Origin: Wuchereria bancrofti
Taxonomy: Eukaryota; Nematoda; Chromadorea; Rhabditida; Onchocercidae
Direction: 5' to 3'
Length of the DNA stretch: 64,000 nucleotides
Assembly: GCA_005281725.1 (NCBI GenBank)
Contig: SSBO01000007.1
Coordinates: forward strand, 124,001 to 188,000
The position numbers and the translations under genes were made by a program. Numbering within the stretch: the first letter of the stretch is position 1; every line of letters begins with the position of its first letter. Shown in pieces: positions 1 through 14,710 of this stretch. Below the pieces are notes generated by a model. That model made no database searches, was not told where the DNA came from, and was given only the letters and a program-made list of their open reading frames with translations.

Positions 1-287
1 ATTTCGTTATTAAAACTAAATAAATAAATTAGGAAATGAATAGTTAAAATTATATGCTCAAAATGAGAAAATATACTATCATTTATTTCATTTATTTATT
101 TTATTTATCAATATTTTCATACGAAATTATTTCATTTATTTTTATCACAAATGATAGAAAATATAATTGATAACAATTTTGACGACCAAGATCTATTACT
201 ATTATGACAAAGTTAAACAAACGAAATTCCGTATATAATGAGAAGATTTAAAAATTTTAATTACTGAAGAGATTTAATTTAACTTAC

Positions 288-3200
288 GAAATTTAGTGTC
301 ATTTGTTGAATGATTATTTGATATTTCATGATCTTTTACATATCGATTGTAAAATTTCTCCAATCGTTGCTTGACATTATCATCTGATTGAGAATGTTCC
401 TTCAAAAAAAAAAAAAACAAATAAATATTTAAATTTAATTTTTAACGGGATTTTTAAACTAGTCAGTTTAGTATGAAATATGAAAGAATTAATTGTAAAA
501 TTGCATGAATTGAATTTTGAAAGTATTAATTTGCTATACTTAATTCGTAAATTAATACAAAAAAAAAATTTTGAATATTATATATGAAAAGGTATAAAAA
601 TGCTAATTTTATTTATTATGAAAATAATAAAAATAAATATTATATGTAGTGAAAAAAAAAAAAAACTGAAATGACAAAATATTAATTTACAAATAATTTT
701 AAATATTGTAAACTAATATTTTCAAAATTCATACAATTTTAAAATTCTCCTTCATTTCGTACAAAAATAATAATCAAATCCTATCACTTTATCAGAAATT
801 TTGTCCTATCAAAAAAATTTTTATTAAATGATGATAAGTCTATTTTAAGAATTTTATACATATGTGTAACAATAATATGAAGAACTTATGTAATTATGGT
901 AAATGAAAATTTATTCATAAATTCTTATCTGTAAATTAAATGAAATTATAATAAACACCGCATTTGATAAGTTATCACTATGTTATTTTTAAATTGATAA
1001 AATAATCACACCTTTTTTACATTAATTTTATCTAATAATGACAAATTAATTGTTTTCGTATAAGAAAAATAAATTTTCAAGTTTATAAAATAATTTTCAT
1101 TTTTTTTTTTTGGTTTCTAAATTTTTTTATATTTAATTTCTTATACTATATTACATCTAATAATGATTACTTTAACTTATTTCTTTAAAAAATACATATT
1201 TTTTAATACTAATTTCTTTATATTATGTCATATTTAATTTATACTATATGTCTTACTTATACTATTTTACATTTCTTATACTTTTACTATATTATTTTGA
1301 TGATAACTTTAATTTATTTTTAAGTGCAAAAAATATTTTGTGCAAATTTTGTTTTAAAAAGAAAAAAATGCAAAAAAAAAAAAAATAAATAAGTAAAATA
1401 AATGGAGAATTTAAGAAAATTATTTACTCGATCGGTTGAAAAACGTGACGTCGATTTGTATTCTCGATTTAATACATAATTTCGCTCTCGTCCAATATAA
1501 TTTGGAGTTTGTGAACGATTATTACGTGGTAGCGTTCCGTATGATGACGACGTATAACCAGACGTGGAATAGTGACTTGGCGTATAACTAATAATAATGA
1601 ATGAAATAACTTAAACTAAATTAAACTAAAACAATATTATATCATATTTGCAAATGAATGATTATAATAATTTAATTTTGAAGGTTTAAATTTTAATTGA
1701 ATTGCTCTGAACAACATTTTGTATTATATTTTGTAAATTTTTTTTACGATAATTATCTAACACTTGAAAAAAACAATTTAAATTTAAATGAATTTGATTT
1801 CAATTAAAGTGGGTGAGGTGCTTGTAAAAATTTTTACAATAAAGATTGAATTTACTTGAGATGTGCAAAAATATTCATAACAATTATATTTGTTAAGAGC
1901 AGTAATGATAATTTTGCAAAAAATTTATCACTGCTGCTCTATTTGCACAATTTTATCATTTTAACAAATTTAATTAGCATAATCAATCATTATTATTTAT
2001 TTAATATGTCGTTTTTTTGTTTAAGATAAAATTGATTAATTAATTTAATAATCACAAAAATCTTGTGAATCAATTTTTTTTATTATAAAATGATATCATT
2101 ATTTATAACAAAGATATAAAATACATTTATATGATATTCAAAAAATAAAAAAAATTTTAATTAACAAAAATTTTAAAAAAAAAGAAAACTAACGATGTTC
2201 GTCTTTCATATACTGAATTATAATCATTATCATAACGCCGTAATGATGATGACACTCCTCCGATATCATTTAATTTTGTTCCTAAAAAATTTAAAAAGCT
2301 CTATTTAAGCACAATAAATAAAAGCAGACAATTAATTATTTATTCTGAATTATTAATTGATTAGCAAAAAATTAATCATATAAGATCGAAAATAATCAAA
2401 AATATAAACAATTAATTACAATTAATTGAAATAATTATTTAAAAAGAAAAGGTCAAAAATTATTCTCATATTGTCAATTCCATTTTCATAATTTTATTCG
2501 AGTTTGGTAATTAAATGGTTAATTGATTACAATTGTAAATTTTTTTTTTTTGTGAATTAATTTTAAAATGATTGTAAAAATAAAATTTCAAACGATTGTA
2601 AAAAAATAACTGTAAATTTATGCAAATTCTTTGAATTTTTCTCTGATGATATAAGTAAACTAAATTTTTTGCTTCCTTTTTTTCTCTTTTCTTCTCTCTC
2701 CCTCTCTCTCTCTCTTTGTAGCCGTCCCTTTCTTTTAAAGATAAATTTTATTTTGAAATAGAAAGAAAAATTTTTTAATACCTGAACCATAACTTGTACT
2801 CCGTTTTGGAGTAAATGTATTAGAAGAGAAATTATTATATGTTCGGTGATTCGATGATGATAAACGATCAATGCTTCCATATCTATAAAATATTATATTC
2901 AATTAATTAATTATTCTATTTTAATTTCTTTATCATATATTCATTTTTAATTCATTCCTTGAAATTTTTTTTTCCTTTCATATAATATTTCATTTCATTT
3001 TAATTTTTTTTTTAAAAATAAAAAAAAGAAAATATGAAGGAAATTAATTGCAGAAACTAAAAAACATTACAATTTTTCTCACTTAATTATCTAATTAAAA
3101 AAATCAATAAAAAATTAATATTACCATTTGTACTTCATTTTTTCTTTTCATTTGTTTCAAAAAAAAACAAAAAAGCAATAAACAAAAAATGAAATAAAAC

Positions 3201-4515
3201 AAAAATGTAAAAAAATATATATAAATAAAATTAGTCATTGTACTATTAAAATTTCCAAAAAAATTTTTTTCTAATTTTTGCACCTTTTATACGTTCTTTA
3301 TTTTTATTACATTTTTTATCGTATTCTATTATAAAATTTATTTGTATATATTTTTTAAATATTTTCTCAGACGTACTACACGTATTTTTTTTTTTTTTTT
3401 TGTTTTTTATCATGCTCAATCTTATTGTTATCATTAAAATTTATCTGAAATATCCCACTTTCATTTTTCGTTTTGAAATTTTGTAATTTAAAATCAGTAA
3501 AAGTTTTAATTTTTTCGTTTTTTTCTTTTAAATATATGAAAATTTTTAGCTCACATTTGTGCTTCGAAGTTTATTATTGCTGCTAAAGTTAGTGGAATTT
3601 TCTAAATTTTAAAGCAAATTTCGATAATGATGCAAAATAAAAAAACAAAAACAAAAAACTTTTTTTGCCGAAAACATTAAATTTATTAAACGAAGAAAAT
3701 TCTATGAAATTTCAATTCTTTTTTTGCCAATTCTTTCTTCATTTAACACATTATTAGCAATATATGTATTAATTATTGAAAGAATCAAAACAATAATTTT
3801 TACACGTACGTAAAACGTATAAATCATTTCTAGTACGTTTTTTCAAGAACAAAAAAAGATTATTACTAGTATTTGTGTAAAAAATTAAAAGATAAAAAAA
3901 TTTTCATAATTTTCTTTGAAAAAATATTGAAAAAAAACGAATTTAAAACAAAGTGAAAAATAAACGCATATAATATTTAACTTATATTTTAATTAATTTC
4001 TTAATTTTATAGTAGTAAATAATTCATTACTGTAATCAACTAATTAACAAAAACAAAAAAAAATAAAGAAAACGATTAAAACAAGTGATAACATGTAAAA
4101 GTTCAATGATCAAAACAAAACGTTGATGATAAATGATTTAATTAATTCAAAACATTTGATGGTAGAACACTGATGATAATTAATTTAATTAATTAATAAC
4201 ATTTTTCGTATTTATCAAATATGTTCTTTCTAATTTTTAATCAAAAAAAGAAAATGAGTAATCAAAAAAATAAAATAACCTATTCGATAGTCCAATATTA
4301 TTTTTCGGATGTGTTATATCTTGATGATAGCTGGATGATAATGACGAATACTGTTGACGATAAGAATTCATTGTGAAAAATTTTCGAGAATATGATAGGG
4401 ATGATAACGCTGATAACGATGATAACGATGATGTTTGCTGTAAGCGATATGATTCGGCGCTATTGGAACGTTTATGATAACGCCCAGATAATTTAGGATA
4501 ATTTGATGGTATATG
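288..4515 (-). CDS. Ser/Tyr/Arg-rich protein of unknown function (partial, runs off left edge)
   Basis: I do not recognise this gene. Five minus-strand exons join in phase with GT-AG borders: 4515-4280, 2882-2782, 2281-2194, 1587-1428 and 399-288. They encode about 232 residues with no stop. The protein is dominated by Ser, Tyr, Arg, Asn and Thr, with stretches such as SSLSSLSALSSLSYS and YSTSGYTSSSYGTLPRNN, so it is probably largely disordered. The last visible exon turns more charged (QRLEKFYNRYVKDHE) and may begin a helical segment. No catalytic domain, signal peptide or membrane segment is visible. The 3' end lies left of the window: the exon at 288 ends in a GTAAGTT donor. It is transcribed away from the tubulin gene. 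The gene is real by exon phasing and codon pattern; its function is unknown. It could be the disordered N-terminus of a larger enzyme or cytoskeletal protein. Confidence 0.72.
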
Positions 4516-7500
4516 CTGAAATATACAAATTTTTAAAAAAATCCTTTTTGAAATTTAATTATATATATTTAAATTTTATTATTTTAGCTAGTTTTTTTTA
4601 AAGATATATTTTTAAATATATCTTTAAAATAATATCGTATTATTAGAAATATTTTAAATATTCAGTTAATAAGTCATGAAATCTTACGGTAAGTTAAATT
4701 ATGTTTTTTTTTTTATTAAAGAATGCAGTGACATTTTAAATAAGTAAACAGTTTATCAAAGTAATACTTATTACTTCAGTATTTGTTATAATAACATTTA
4801 TAGTAATATTTAAACCATTTTTTGTAGAATGCATTTTAAATAAATCATCAATTTATAAAAGTAATGCTTTTAGTGTTTAATTAACTAGGAGATAGTTACA
4901 TATTAATAAGAGATGATTGAGAATTTAAATTTGAAAAATTTGATTCGATTTAACTTAATCTAATTGGTTTTGCCAATTTAATTACTCAAGTTTGCAGTAA
5001 TTTTTCTCAATTAAATTGTTACGGACTTTGATTTATACAATTTTGAAATTTTGAAAATATGCAGGGAAAGCTGATGTTTAGAAATATTTTTTAACGCTGA
5101 ATTAAACTAAAAAGTCGCTTAAAAAAAAAGACAAAAACCAATTAATGCATTAAATATTTTAATAATATCAAATCAAATTTTTGAAATCTGAAATTCCACC
5201 ACTTTTAAAAAAATTCCATTTAAGTACAAATAAAAATTGTCATAAATTGATCAAAAAACATTTTTTTTTTAATTTGAAATTTTATTTATTTTATGAAAAT
5301 TTCCACTCAAATAAGAATAAAATTATTCAAAATTGATAAAGAAACAACGAAAATTTTTGCAAAATTTATATTTTTTAAAATAAAACAAAATTTAAAAACT
5401 AAATTAACAAACAGATAACAGATACATTATCATTTGAATTAGCTATAAAAACTGACAAACGATCTAAGTACTATTTTTACACATGAAATGATCCGAAAAA
5501 TAAGTGAAAGTATCTGATATTATCACTTTTATAACAACGAGCAAAATGATGCTAAGCTGATATCACTGATAAGACCGTTTTATTTTTATTTACATTTTAC
5601 ATTTTAAATTTCATTTCATTTCATTTGATTAATGATAACAACTGATTCATACAACGATAAATTGAAATAGAAATAAAAAGAATGTTAATAATGATAATAA
5701 TAATAGCTATAACAATGCAATTTTCCTATTCACATTAACATTATTAATACTCTTGTTTCTATTACTATCATTGTTATTATCACTACCGTTGTTGCTATAA
5801 ATTAATGATATGATTAGTTTGACAAAAAGAATGATTAAAATTTGTAATAACGAAGTAATATGAAGCAGTTAAAATTTCTTCACGAATGATTTAAATGATT
5901 GAACTAACTGCTAACCAACTGTCTGCTCAGTTCAAATTTAAACTGACTAAACTAAGCAACAGCTGACTATCATTGCCATTATTATTAAATTTAAGAGAAA
6001 TAAATAAACAAGGTAATTAAAGGAATTTTTTTAAAAAAAGAAAAAATAAAAATCATAGAATTACAAAAGATTTTTTTAAAACAAGAAATAACTTTTGTTA
6101 ATTTTTGTAAGTTAAATTTATATTCCATTAATAATATTAATTTTGATATCTAACAATTATAATATTTTGATATTATAGTACTTGATATTAAAATTTCTAT
6201 GTAAAGATTTGTAAGAATTAAAATATTATAAATTCTTCCCTCCACTCATTACTTTCCTTTTTTTTCATTTAAATCCTGTTTTAAATTGAATAATTTGCAA
6301 AAATTTATTGCAATTTCGAATTTAAAATTTAGAATAATTTCTTGCGAATGTTTTATTTAGTGGAAAGAACAGCAATTAGATAATATTTTTATTATAATTT
6401 AAAATTTAAAATAAACTGATGCTGAAATTTTGCATATTTTTATGACATTTGCAACTTAAATTTTTCATGACATAATTATAATTGTTCCATTGAAAGTTTT
6501 TTACAATAAATAAATTTTTGATGGAAAAAATGACAGCAAAATTTCACAAATATTGAAAAATTTTTTTTTAAAAAAAATAGCAGTGAAAAAAGTAAAAAAT
6601 AAAATAAAATAAAATATTGAAAGGAAGCAGTCGGCGCTTCCTTCCTTCATACAATCATTCTTCACACTTTTCATTTTTACTAAGTTTAAAATTGAATTTA
6701 CGAAATTTAAACGAAACAAACAAATATGCTTAATAATCACTGTTTCATATAAATATGATAAAATGATAAAAGGAATAATACATGCACACACTGATAATAC
6801 TGTCATTGGCAGTAAAAAGTATTATTTTTTTAATTAGTAAACAATTTGAAAAAAAAAAACGAGAATGTAAAAAATAGTAAAAAATAAAAAAATAAAAATG
6901 TAAAAAATAATAAACAACAAAAAATTACCTCATAATAAATAATATTTTTTCCTTCCTATCTCTTCGATTTTTTATTTTTAATTTTCTTTTTTTTTCAATT
7001 AGTTTTATTCAATCTCATTTATTCCTAAGTTTGCTTTTTTGGTTAACTTTTGAAATTTTTTTTAACTTTTTAAAAAAATTACATCTTTTTTCCTTTTCAT
7101 CAAATAAATTCGTTGCAAATCTTTCACTTTGATTTTATCGGATTGCTTTTATTTTTTTCTTTTTTATTTTAGTGAAAATGATTTTTTAAAATTTTCGTGT
7201 TTTTGAATATCCTTTCGTTTTCTGATGGGTATGCTTATTCTCGCTATAAAAATTTCTACTTTAGTTTTTGAAAAAACTTTTTAATTTTGATTTTTTAAAA
7301 AAATCACACTTTGTATTATTTTTCTTTGAAAATTTTTGTTTAAATATTCTTTTTATCTAATAAATTTTCTTCTTTCAATTAAAAATTTTGCATTCTGTAA
7401 AAACTGAAAAAAATAAGCAATGCAATTTTTATGTTTCCAATAATTCTTTTTTTAATTTGAATATATAAACAGATATGATTTTTTTTCTTTTTGTCAAAGT

Positions 7501-8745
7501 TTCATCTAAAATTCTTTTATTTGATTTTTGTTGAAAAAAAAAAGAGAAAAATTTTTGAAAATAAAAATGAAAAAGTGAAATAATCCGGAAATTTTTATTT
7601 TTTTGAAATGCGATCATTCCTAGCAAAAAAAAAATTTGACATTCATTAACTTTTATCAAATATCATTGTTTTTTAAATATATTTCATTTTATATTTTTAG
7701 CTTTTACTAGTATTAATGTTTCAGATTTGATTAATTATTATATGATTCAGGAAATTTGTGAAAATTTCAAAAACTAATTAAAATTTTAGAGAAAAAAAAA
7801 TCTTGTTATCCAAAGAAAACAAATTTTCGTTCTTTTTATAAATCAGTAATTATATGTATATATTTTAAAAAATGTATTAAAAATACAATTCCTAATATTA
7901 AAAAAAAATATATTAAAAAAATCATTTTAAAAAAAATTAAAAAATACACATATATTAAAAATACAATTCCTAATAGAATTTTGTTTTTATGTTTATTTAT
8001 TGAATTGTTTTCTTTTTTTCGTTTCATGTATTTACTTTATTTTACGTTTGTTAATTTCAGATATGCAATTAATGTTTATAAAAACTTATTATAATTGCGA
8101 AAATAAAACTTGTAAAAATAAAAGACTTATTACAAAAACTTATTAAAAAATTATTTTACAAATTTCCATCTCCAATTTCAATTTCAAATGTGTAATCAAT
8201 TACTGTTCATTTAAAGCGCATGTAATATGAGATAGAAAGATATAAAAATTAAATTTATAAATGAAATATACGTCAAAGAAAGGTATTATTAATAATAACA
8301 AAAATATGTAATGCAATACTGAAATATTTAATATAATAACATCATAATATTCAATACCAATTCTTACTTTATTAAGCCTTAATAAAATATTAGAAATGAA
8401 TTAAAGAAAAGTTAATGAAATTTCATCTCAAAACAATTTACAGTAATTGTCAATGGTAAATAAATATTTTCAATTTTCATGTTTTTTTTGTTTTTTTTTT
8501 TTTGCACAAATAGTAGCAATTTTAAACTTAATTAAATAATAAAATACTTGAAGATCATAATTGTCTAGTAATTAATATCATCATTTCATTATCTGAAATG
8601 TTTGGGAGACAAAAAAATGTATTGATTGATAAAATAAATTCAAATATGATGAAGAAGAAAAAAACGACGAAAAGAACAATTAAATGCATTGTATGCAACT
8701 TCAGAAAAAGTATTAATTATTGAAATTAAGTATTCAAGTACAAAC

Positions 8746-8772
8746 CGTATTTTGATTCAAATAAGTTGGCAT
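8746..8772 (-). CDS. Candidate first coding exon of the Ser/Tyr-rich gene
   Basis: On the minus strand an ATG at 8772 opens nine codons (MPTYLNQNT) that end at a GT donor (8745-8744). The exon leaves phase 0, which is what the exon at 4515 needs (its first codon is CAT). A TTTCAG acceptor just upstream (AG at 8918-8919) could be a spliced-leader trans-splice site about 145 bases before the ATG. The donor (GTTTGT) is weaker than the others and the implied intron is 4.2 kb, so another start exon between 4516 and 8745 is possible. Confidence 0.35.
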
Positions 8773-9226
8773 TTTTGTTGTTCGCTCAATCGATTTGCTT
8801 TCTTTTCTTTTCTTTTTTTTGTATTTATTAAAATAAATGAATGAGTAGATCAATTAATCAATTAATCGATTAATCGTAATACGAATAAATGAAGTGCTGA
8901 AGTTATAATTAAATTATCTGAAATAATTTACAATAAACATTTTACGGTATTAATTAATAACATGTGAAAACGAATTGAATTAATAGAATTCAACTTGAAA
9001 GAAAATAAAAGATGTAAATTCTTTGAGTGATTTCATTGTTTTTTTTTTTCATCTAATTTCTGAAATGAATTTTTGATTGTATAAAAAATAATAATATCGG
9101 AACATATTTTTAATTTAAAATATTTGTTGTCGGAAATTTTTTAGATTTAAAAATATTGTATTTCTTTTTCTTTTTTCCTTGCTTCAATCATTTTGAATAT
9201 GCCAAATTTTCTTTCTTCTTTTCCAA

Positions 9227-9288
9227 TTTTATAAATAATTATAATATTATTGAGATATTTTATAAATAATTATGATATTATTGAGATA
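9227..9288. repeat. 31-bp tandem duplication
   Basis: Two adjacent 31-base copies beginning TTTTATAAATAATTAT, at 9227-9257 and 9258-9288, differ at one base. It is a recent local duplication in AT-rich spacer with no visible function. Confidence 0.7.
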
Positions 9289-10192
9289 AATTAATGTTTT
9301 TCTTCTATTCTGCTATTTTGCATATTAATTATTTTAATTTATCATATATTATAATTAATTAATTACATGAATGAATATTTGTCTTCCTTATTTAAAACCT
9401 AGTACTTCCAAAAGAAATTTTTGGATTTTTATAAATTAATATAATAAATGTTAATAAATATAACAAATATTTGTTAATCGACTAAAAATTTTTCGTCTCT
9501 TTTTTTAATTCAATTTTTAATTCAAGTACTTTTTGATTTAATAACGAATGTTATCCGATGAATATAACTTAACTAAATTAAAATTATCAATTTATGTTTC
9601 ATTACTAACGTTTAAAAGAGAAATTTTTATCAAATAATCATAAAATGCATTGCAAAATTTTCCTTTTATAATTTTATAAAAATTGTATAAATTATAAAAA
9701 TTAATAAAAACAACAAAAGAAAAGGAATAGTAACAGAAATGATAAGTTGGAATCTTATAGTAAATATTATTAAATATTTTATAAAAATTAAATATAAAAC
9801 AAAATGATAATTTACGTGAAACATTAAACGTCAAACGTATAATGCGTTGAAAAAACAAAAAACAAAACAAAAAGAGAAAAAAACGTTGAATCATCAGTCG
9901 GTAACCACATATTTATTTCCAATATTTATGTTCTCAAAAATTTTTAATAAATGTTAAAAATGAAATTTGATAAAAATGAAAGATAAAATAAAATGGACGT
10001 GTAAATTTGCTAAATCATATTCAATATTTCAATTTAATAATTAATTATGTATGATAAATAATTAAATACTTTATTAGCAGAAATAATAAATTACTAATAA
10101 ACAAAATAGTTGAAAAGAATACAAAATATCGATGATAAAATAATAGTAGCATAAAAAAACATATGACACACATACACGCAAATTTCAGTTAA

Positions 10193-10446
10193 TATATGTA
10201 TACGAACGTGTATGCGTGTGCGTAAGTAGACTTACGTATGTGCACATATAGAGTATCTATTTGTGTACGTGTATGTAAAAAAAGCATAATTAAAAAAAAG
10301 TTACGGACGAAGAAAAAGGAAATTAAAAGCTCAGATGATGAATTCAACCAAATAATACGTGTATGTATGTGCGTGTATAAATAAGCGTGCATGTATATGC
10401 ATGTATGTATGTATGTTTGTATGTATGTATGTGTAGTCACATATGT
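10193..10446. repeat. TG/TATG-rich microsatellite block
   Basis: A run of alternating purine-pyrimidine TG, TATG and GCGTG units, interrupted by about 90 unrelated bases near 10275-10360. The cleanest part (10361-10436) is mostly GTAT repeats. Open frames here encode only His/Thr/Tyr low-complexity peptides and are not genes. Confidence 0.8.
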
Positions 10447-11568
10447 TTCCATTTGAAAAACAAAGCTAAAATGTGAGAAATGATGAATTTGATGGGAAAT
10501 GTGAGGAATTCCACGAATTGGAAAGGAGAGATGAAATTGGTAGAAAGCTGTCTGTTTGCAAACAATTTTGATGAATGAATTTCAATCAGTCATAAAGTAA
10601 AGAAAAGTTAATATCATCTATTACATAAATAATATTAAGTGAAAATATGATTTCAAAGAAAAAAAACTTTAAAAAATTGCAATTTAAGAAAAGAAAAAAA
10701 AAAGAAATCGATTAATCGATTAAATAATGTATAAGTGTGAAAGGAGAAATGATAATATTTTCTTCCTTTTTTGATTTTTTCTTTTTTTTTTTTTGTTCCT
10801 TTACTTTTTTCTTTAACAAATGCTTAAATTTTCATTTTTTCTGAAAAACCATACTTTGTTTTCACCGGTAAATTTTCTTGTTTTCTTATTTAATTTATCA
10901 TTGTGATAAAATTTGTTATCAAAAAATTTACCATTTTATATTTTTAATTATATATGATTATTCAATCGATAATAATTTTAATGATTGGAGATTTAACTTT
11001 AATGATTCAAGCTGAAATTTATATCAAGTTTAATCAAAAGAGAAAAAAAAATGAAAAACTAAAAGTTAACCTTATCATTGATCATAAAAAATTAATAGAA
11101 TAATCATTTATAATATTATTTAAGCACTGATTAAATTTTTATCAAATAATATCAATTTATGAATTAAAATATAATAATTATTGAAATGATTGAAAATAAA
11201 GTATATTCTATGCTAATTAATTTATAATAATCATTTCATTTTGTATTAAATATCAAAGAATTATAATAATTGTTTCATTATGAAGCAAAAAAAAAAAATT
11301 CATTGTAAGAAAAATTAGCAAAAAGTAAAAGAAAAAAATTCAACAATTGAAGTTTTTCATTTTTCTTTTCAATAGCTATTGTTGTAATATTTTTCGTTTT
11401 TTCTCAATTTACAATAAATCATTTAACATTGAAACAAAAAAATTTCGTGTAAAGTTGGATAAATTTTAAAATTGCTTAATTTTCAAAATTTCTAAAAAAT
11501 TACATCTTTCATTAAGTGACAAATTATTTTGTTACTATTTAAACAATTTCAAATAATATTAATTGTTA

Positions 11569-11763
11569 ACCACGCACACACATCCACCCACATACGCCCG
11601 TCTACGCAATACACCCACGCACACATGGTAGCACACATCCACCCACGCACGGCTTGTATCGTGTCCTCCCACATGCAGCGATCTATGCGTACGCATGCTC
11701 ATCTTTTTGCCTCCACCCACACACACGCACACGCACACGTACGCATACCTATGTATTTGCACA
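11569..11763. repeat. CA/CACCCA-rich block, locally GC-rich
   Basis: The plus strand carries irregular CACA, CACCCA and CACGCA units. The block is much richer in C than anything around it. The units are too irregular for a simple dinucleotide repeat, and both strands have spurious open frames. Confidence 0.75.
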
Positions 11764-13331
11764 TTTAATAAGTGGTAAATAAGTTAGTAATAGGTTATAG
11801 TTATTATTGTTTACAGTAATACAGAAACAATAAGCAAAATATGTTAATTGAGCTAAATGCATCAATTGCTAAACTTTAATAATTTTAAATTGCACTTATT
11901 TACAAGAATCACTGTAAAATGAAATAAATATCTATTTGAAGTTTTAAAAAGAATGCAACGAAAGAATAAAATTAGCGCATTGCTCAGCGTAGTTTAGTAT
12001 TTAAACTGATTTCATCATTTTAAACATTTTTAAAAGCAATTAACTGATCGTTGACCGAAACAAAAAGTTAAAAATTGAAAAAATTACAAAAACAAAAAAA
12101 AGGAAATTTAATTCTTTTCTCATATGTAACATAACAATTCTTTTCTTCTACTTTTCTCTTCCACTCTTCCTCTTTTCATTTATCTGTTACTCATTTCAAT
12201 TATTTCAAAATTTGAACAATGAACTGATGATTTATTAAATATTAAAATTTGAAACTTGCAGTTAAAAATATAAAGATTAGAAAGAAAAATTCACATAACA
12301 ATTATGTTAATATTATTAAGATTTATTTAAAAAAAAATAATGTATAAAGTGTTAAATGGCATTTTATTGTTAAAATAGAGAAATTAATATTTGTTATCGT
12401 TTTTTTTTAAATTAATTCATTAATTGATGACTAAGTGGGACGTATATATTTGATATTAATATTTATTGTAATGGATAGTTTAAATGAAGTGTTAAATTTG
12501 GCTTAAGAAAAAAAATAGGAAAAAAAATGTGGTAAAAGATAAATAGGATAATTTCCAATTTTCACGGTTCATTTATTTGTGGGTGAATTTATGGGGCAAA
12601 AAATAAAAAATAAAAAGTGGAAATATTTTAAGGAGAAATTGAACCTAAATGGCTTTTTACAAAATTTATTTTTTTAACTAAATAGCTTATTTATAAATTT
12701 ACTTTTAAGAGCAAAAAAAAAATGATAAGTAAATATTAAATTATAAAATGCATTTATTATATAAAAAAAATAGATTTTTTCGTAAATTGATAAACTGATA
12801 TGTCTGTTAATAAATTTATTAAAAATTGTTATTGTTACAATTATTTTTATTTTAGATTTGTCTTTTTTTTGTTAAGAATTTATAATACGCAAATTTAGTT
12901 GGCCAATTTCAACAAAAAGTGATAATAAAATGCATTTAATTGTTATTATAATATTATTGCAATCATAATTATCTTGCAATTTTTTTTTTTTTCTTTGAAA
13001 AAAGACTGAAAAAAAATTGAAAATTATATTGTGATATATGTTCATTGTTTATTGCCACTTTTTTTTTAATTATGCAAACTAAAATTTTAAAAAAGGAGAA
13101 AATCGGTGAATTATTTTATGTTAATTTAAATACAGATTTAATATTTCCAAATGCAAATTTAAATATAAATTTATTTTCATCAATCATCCATATAATATTA
13201 AATTATAATATATTGTAATATAAATATAATAAAAATAGAAAGAAGGAGTGATACGACGAAATTTTTTTATGAAAAGTAATTTTTTTCTTTTCTCAAAAAT
13301 TTTGTGCAAAATAACTATTATATTATCACTG

Positions 13332-13334
<3 letters not shown>

Positions 13335-13377
<43 letters not shown>
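13335..13377. repeat. TTA trinucleotide microsatellite
   Basis: An uninterrupted run of about 14 TAT/TTA units, followed to about 13560 by broken ATT-rich copies. The poly-Tyr or poly-Leu frames through it are artefacts of the repeat. Confidence 0.85.
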
Positions 13378-14710
13378 GTGCTGCATTATTGTTATCATTA
13401 TTCTATTATCATTACTATTACTGTTATTGTTATTATTATTATTACCATTATATACTATTAATCCTATTATCATCATTATCATGTGTTATCATTAGCCTCA
13501 TAATTAATTATTATTAATGCTACTATCATTGTTATTATTATTATTACTTATCATTACTAGTAGTAATAGTAGTAGCACTGGTAGTATTACAAATATTGTT
13601 AAACGATTTTTGAAAAATATTGGTTAGTGGATGTGACAAGGAGAGTTTTTTTTTTTTAATCTATTGTTTATATGTTATTTTAAAACTTAATGTCCTTTTT
13701 TTAAATTTCTATCAATTTTGTAATTTCTAAATTTCTTTCATATCATATTATTCTTTCTTCCTAATTTTTTATTACATAAATGATAGGATGATTGATGAAA
13801 ATTTTCAAAATTGATTATAAAATTCCATTTAAAATTATTATCGCAAAAAATTCATAAATTTTTTCATTTCCTTTCAAATTTAAATTTACATAATTAAAGG
13901 AAAAATTAATAAATAATAAAATGCATTTTTGATAAATAATGAACACATTCCTCAATATGGTTTTTAGTTTTCTTTTTTTTTTTTTTTTTTGAACTAACTT
14001 AAATAAATGCTAAAGTATACATAAAAATTGGATGCAGTATTACCGGAAATGTTCGTTGGCTAAAAAACGGAAAGAAAATTGTCGTTTTCCTTTCAATATT
14101 TGCTTATTATTATAGCATTTATATTAATGTATGAATATATTTTCATAATATTTCATCCATTTTATTATGAAATAAACTCAACAATGCTTCAATATAATTG
14201 TAAATAATTTTCTAAAAAAAAATTTCATCCAACCTTTTTCTCAATTTCATTAAATTTTTTTTTATTTCTGCTATCAGTTAAGTTTTTTTCTCTACCATAT
14301 TTCTTTTACATGATATATGATCGAAAGAATTTATGCAAAAATCAAGTGATATGATAAATATTTAGTTGAGTTAAAAAAAATTAGAAGCTAATCAAAAAAG
14401 AAAAAAAGCAAGAGATTATTTTATGATCTTTTATTAATTTGTGATTGCCAAAGTTATCACTGATATCACTAAATGTCAAATAAACTGTTACTTATCATTT
14501 TTGTTGTTGTTGTAGAGATGACAATTATCATAATTATTATTATTATTGTTGTCTTATTATTTTATCGTCATCAAACTTACTATCATTTATGCTCTGTTTT
14601 TTACTTTTATAATCATGATTATAATCATTTCATATCATTATCACTGTGCAATAATCATATTTAAATTAATTTTTTCTTTTTGAGCAATATTTTGTGATTT
14701 TTTTTTTTGC

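Noticed and set aside
13248..13517. Open frames with poly-Tyr and poly-Leu runs
   Set aside because: They are produced by the TTA trinucleotide repeat.
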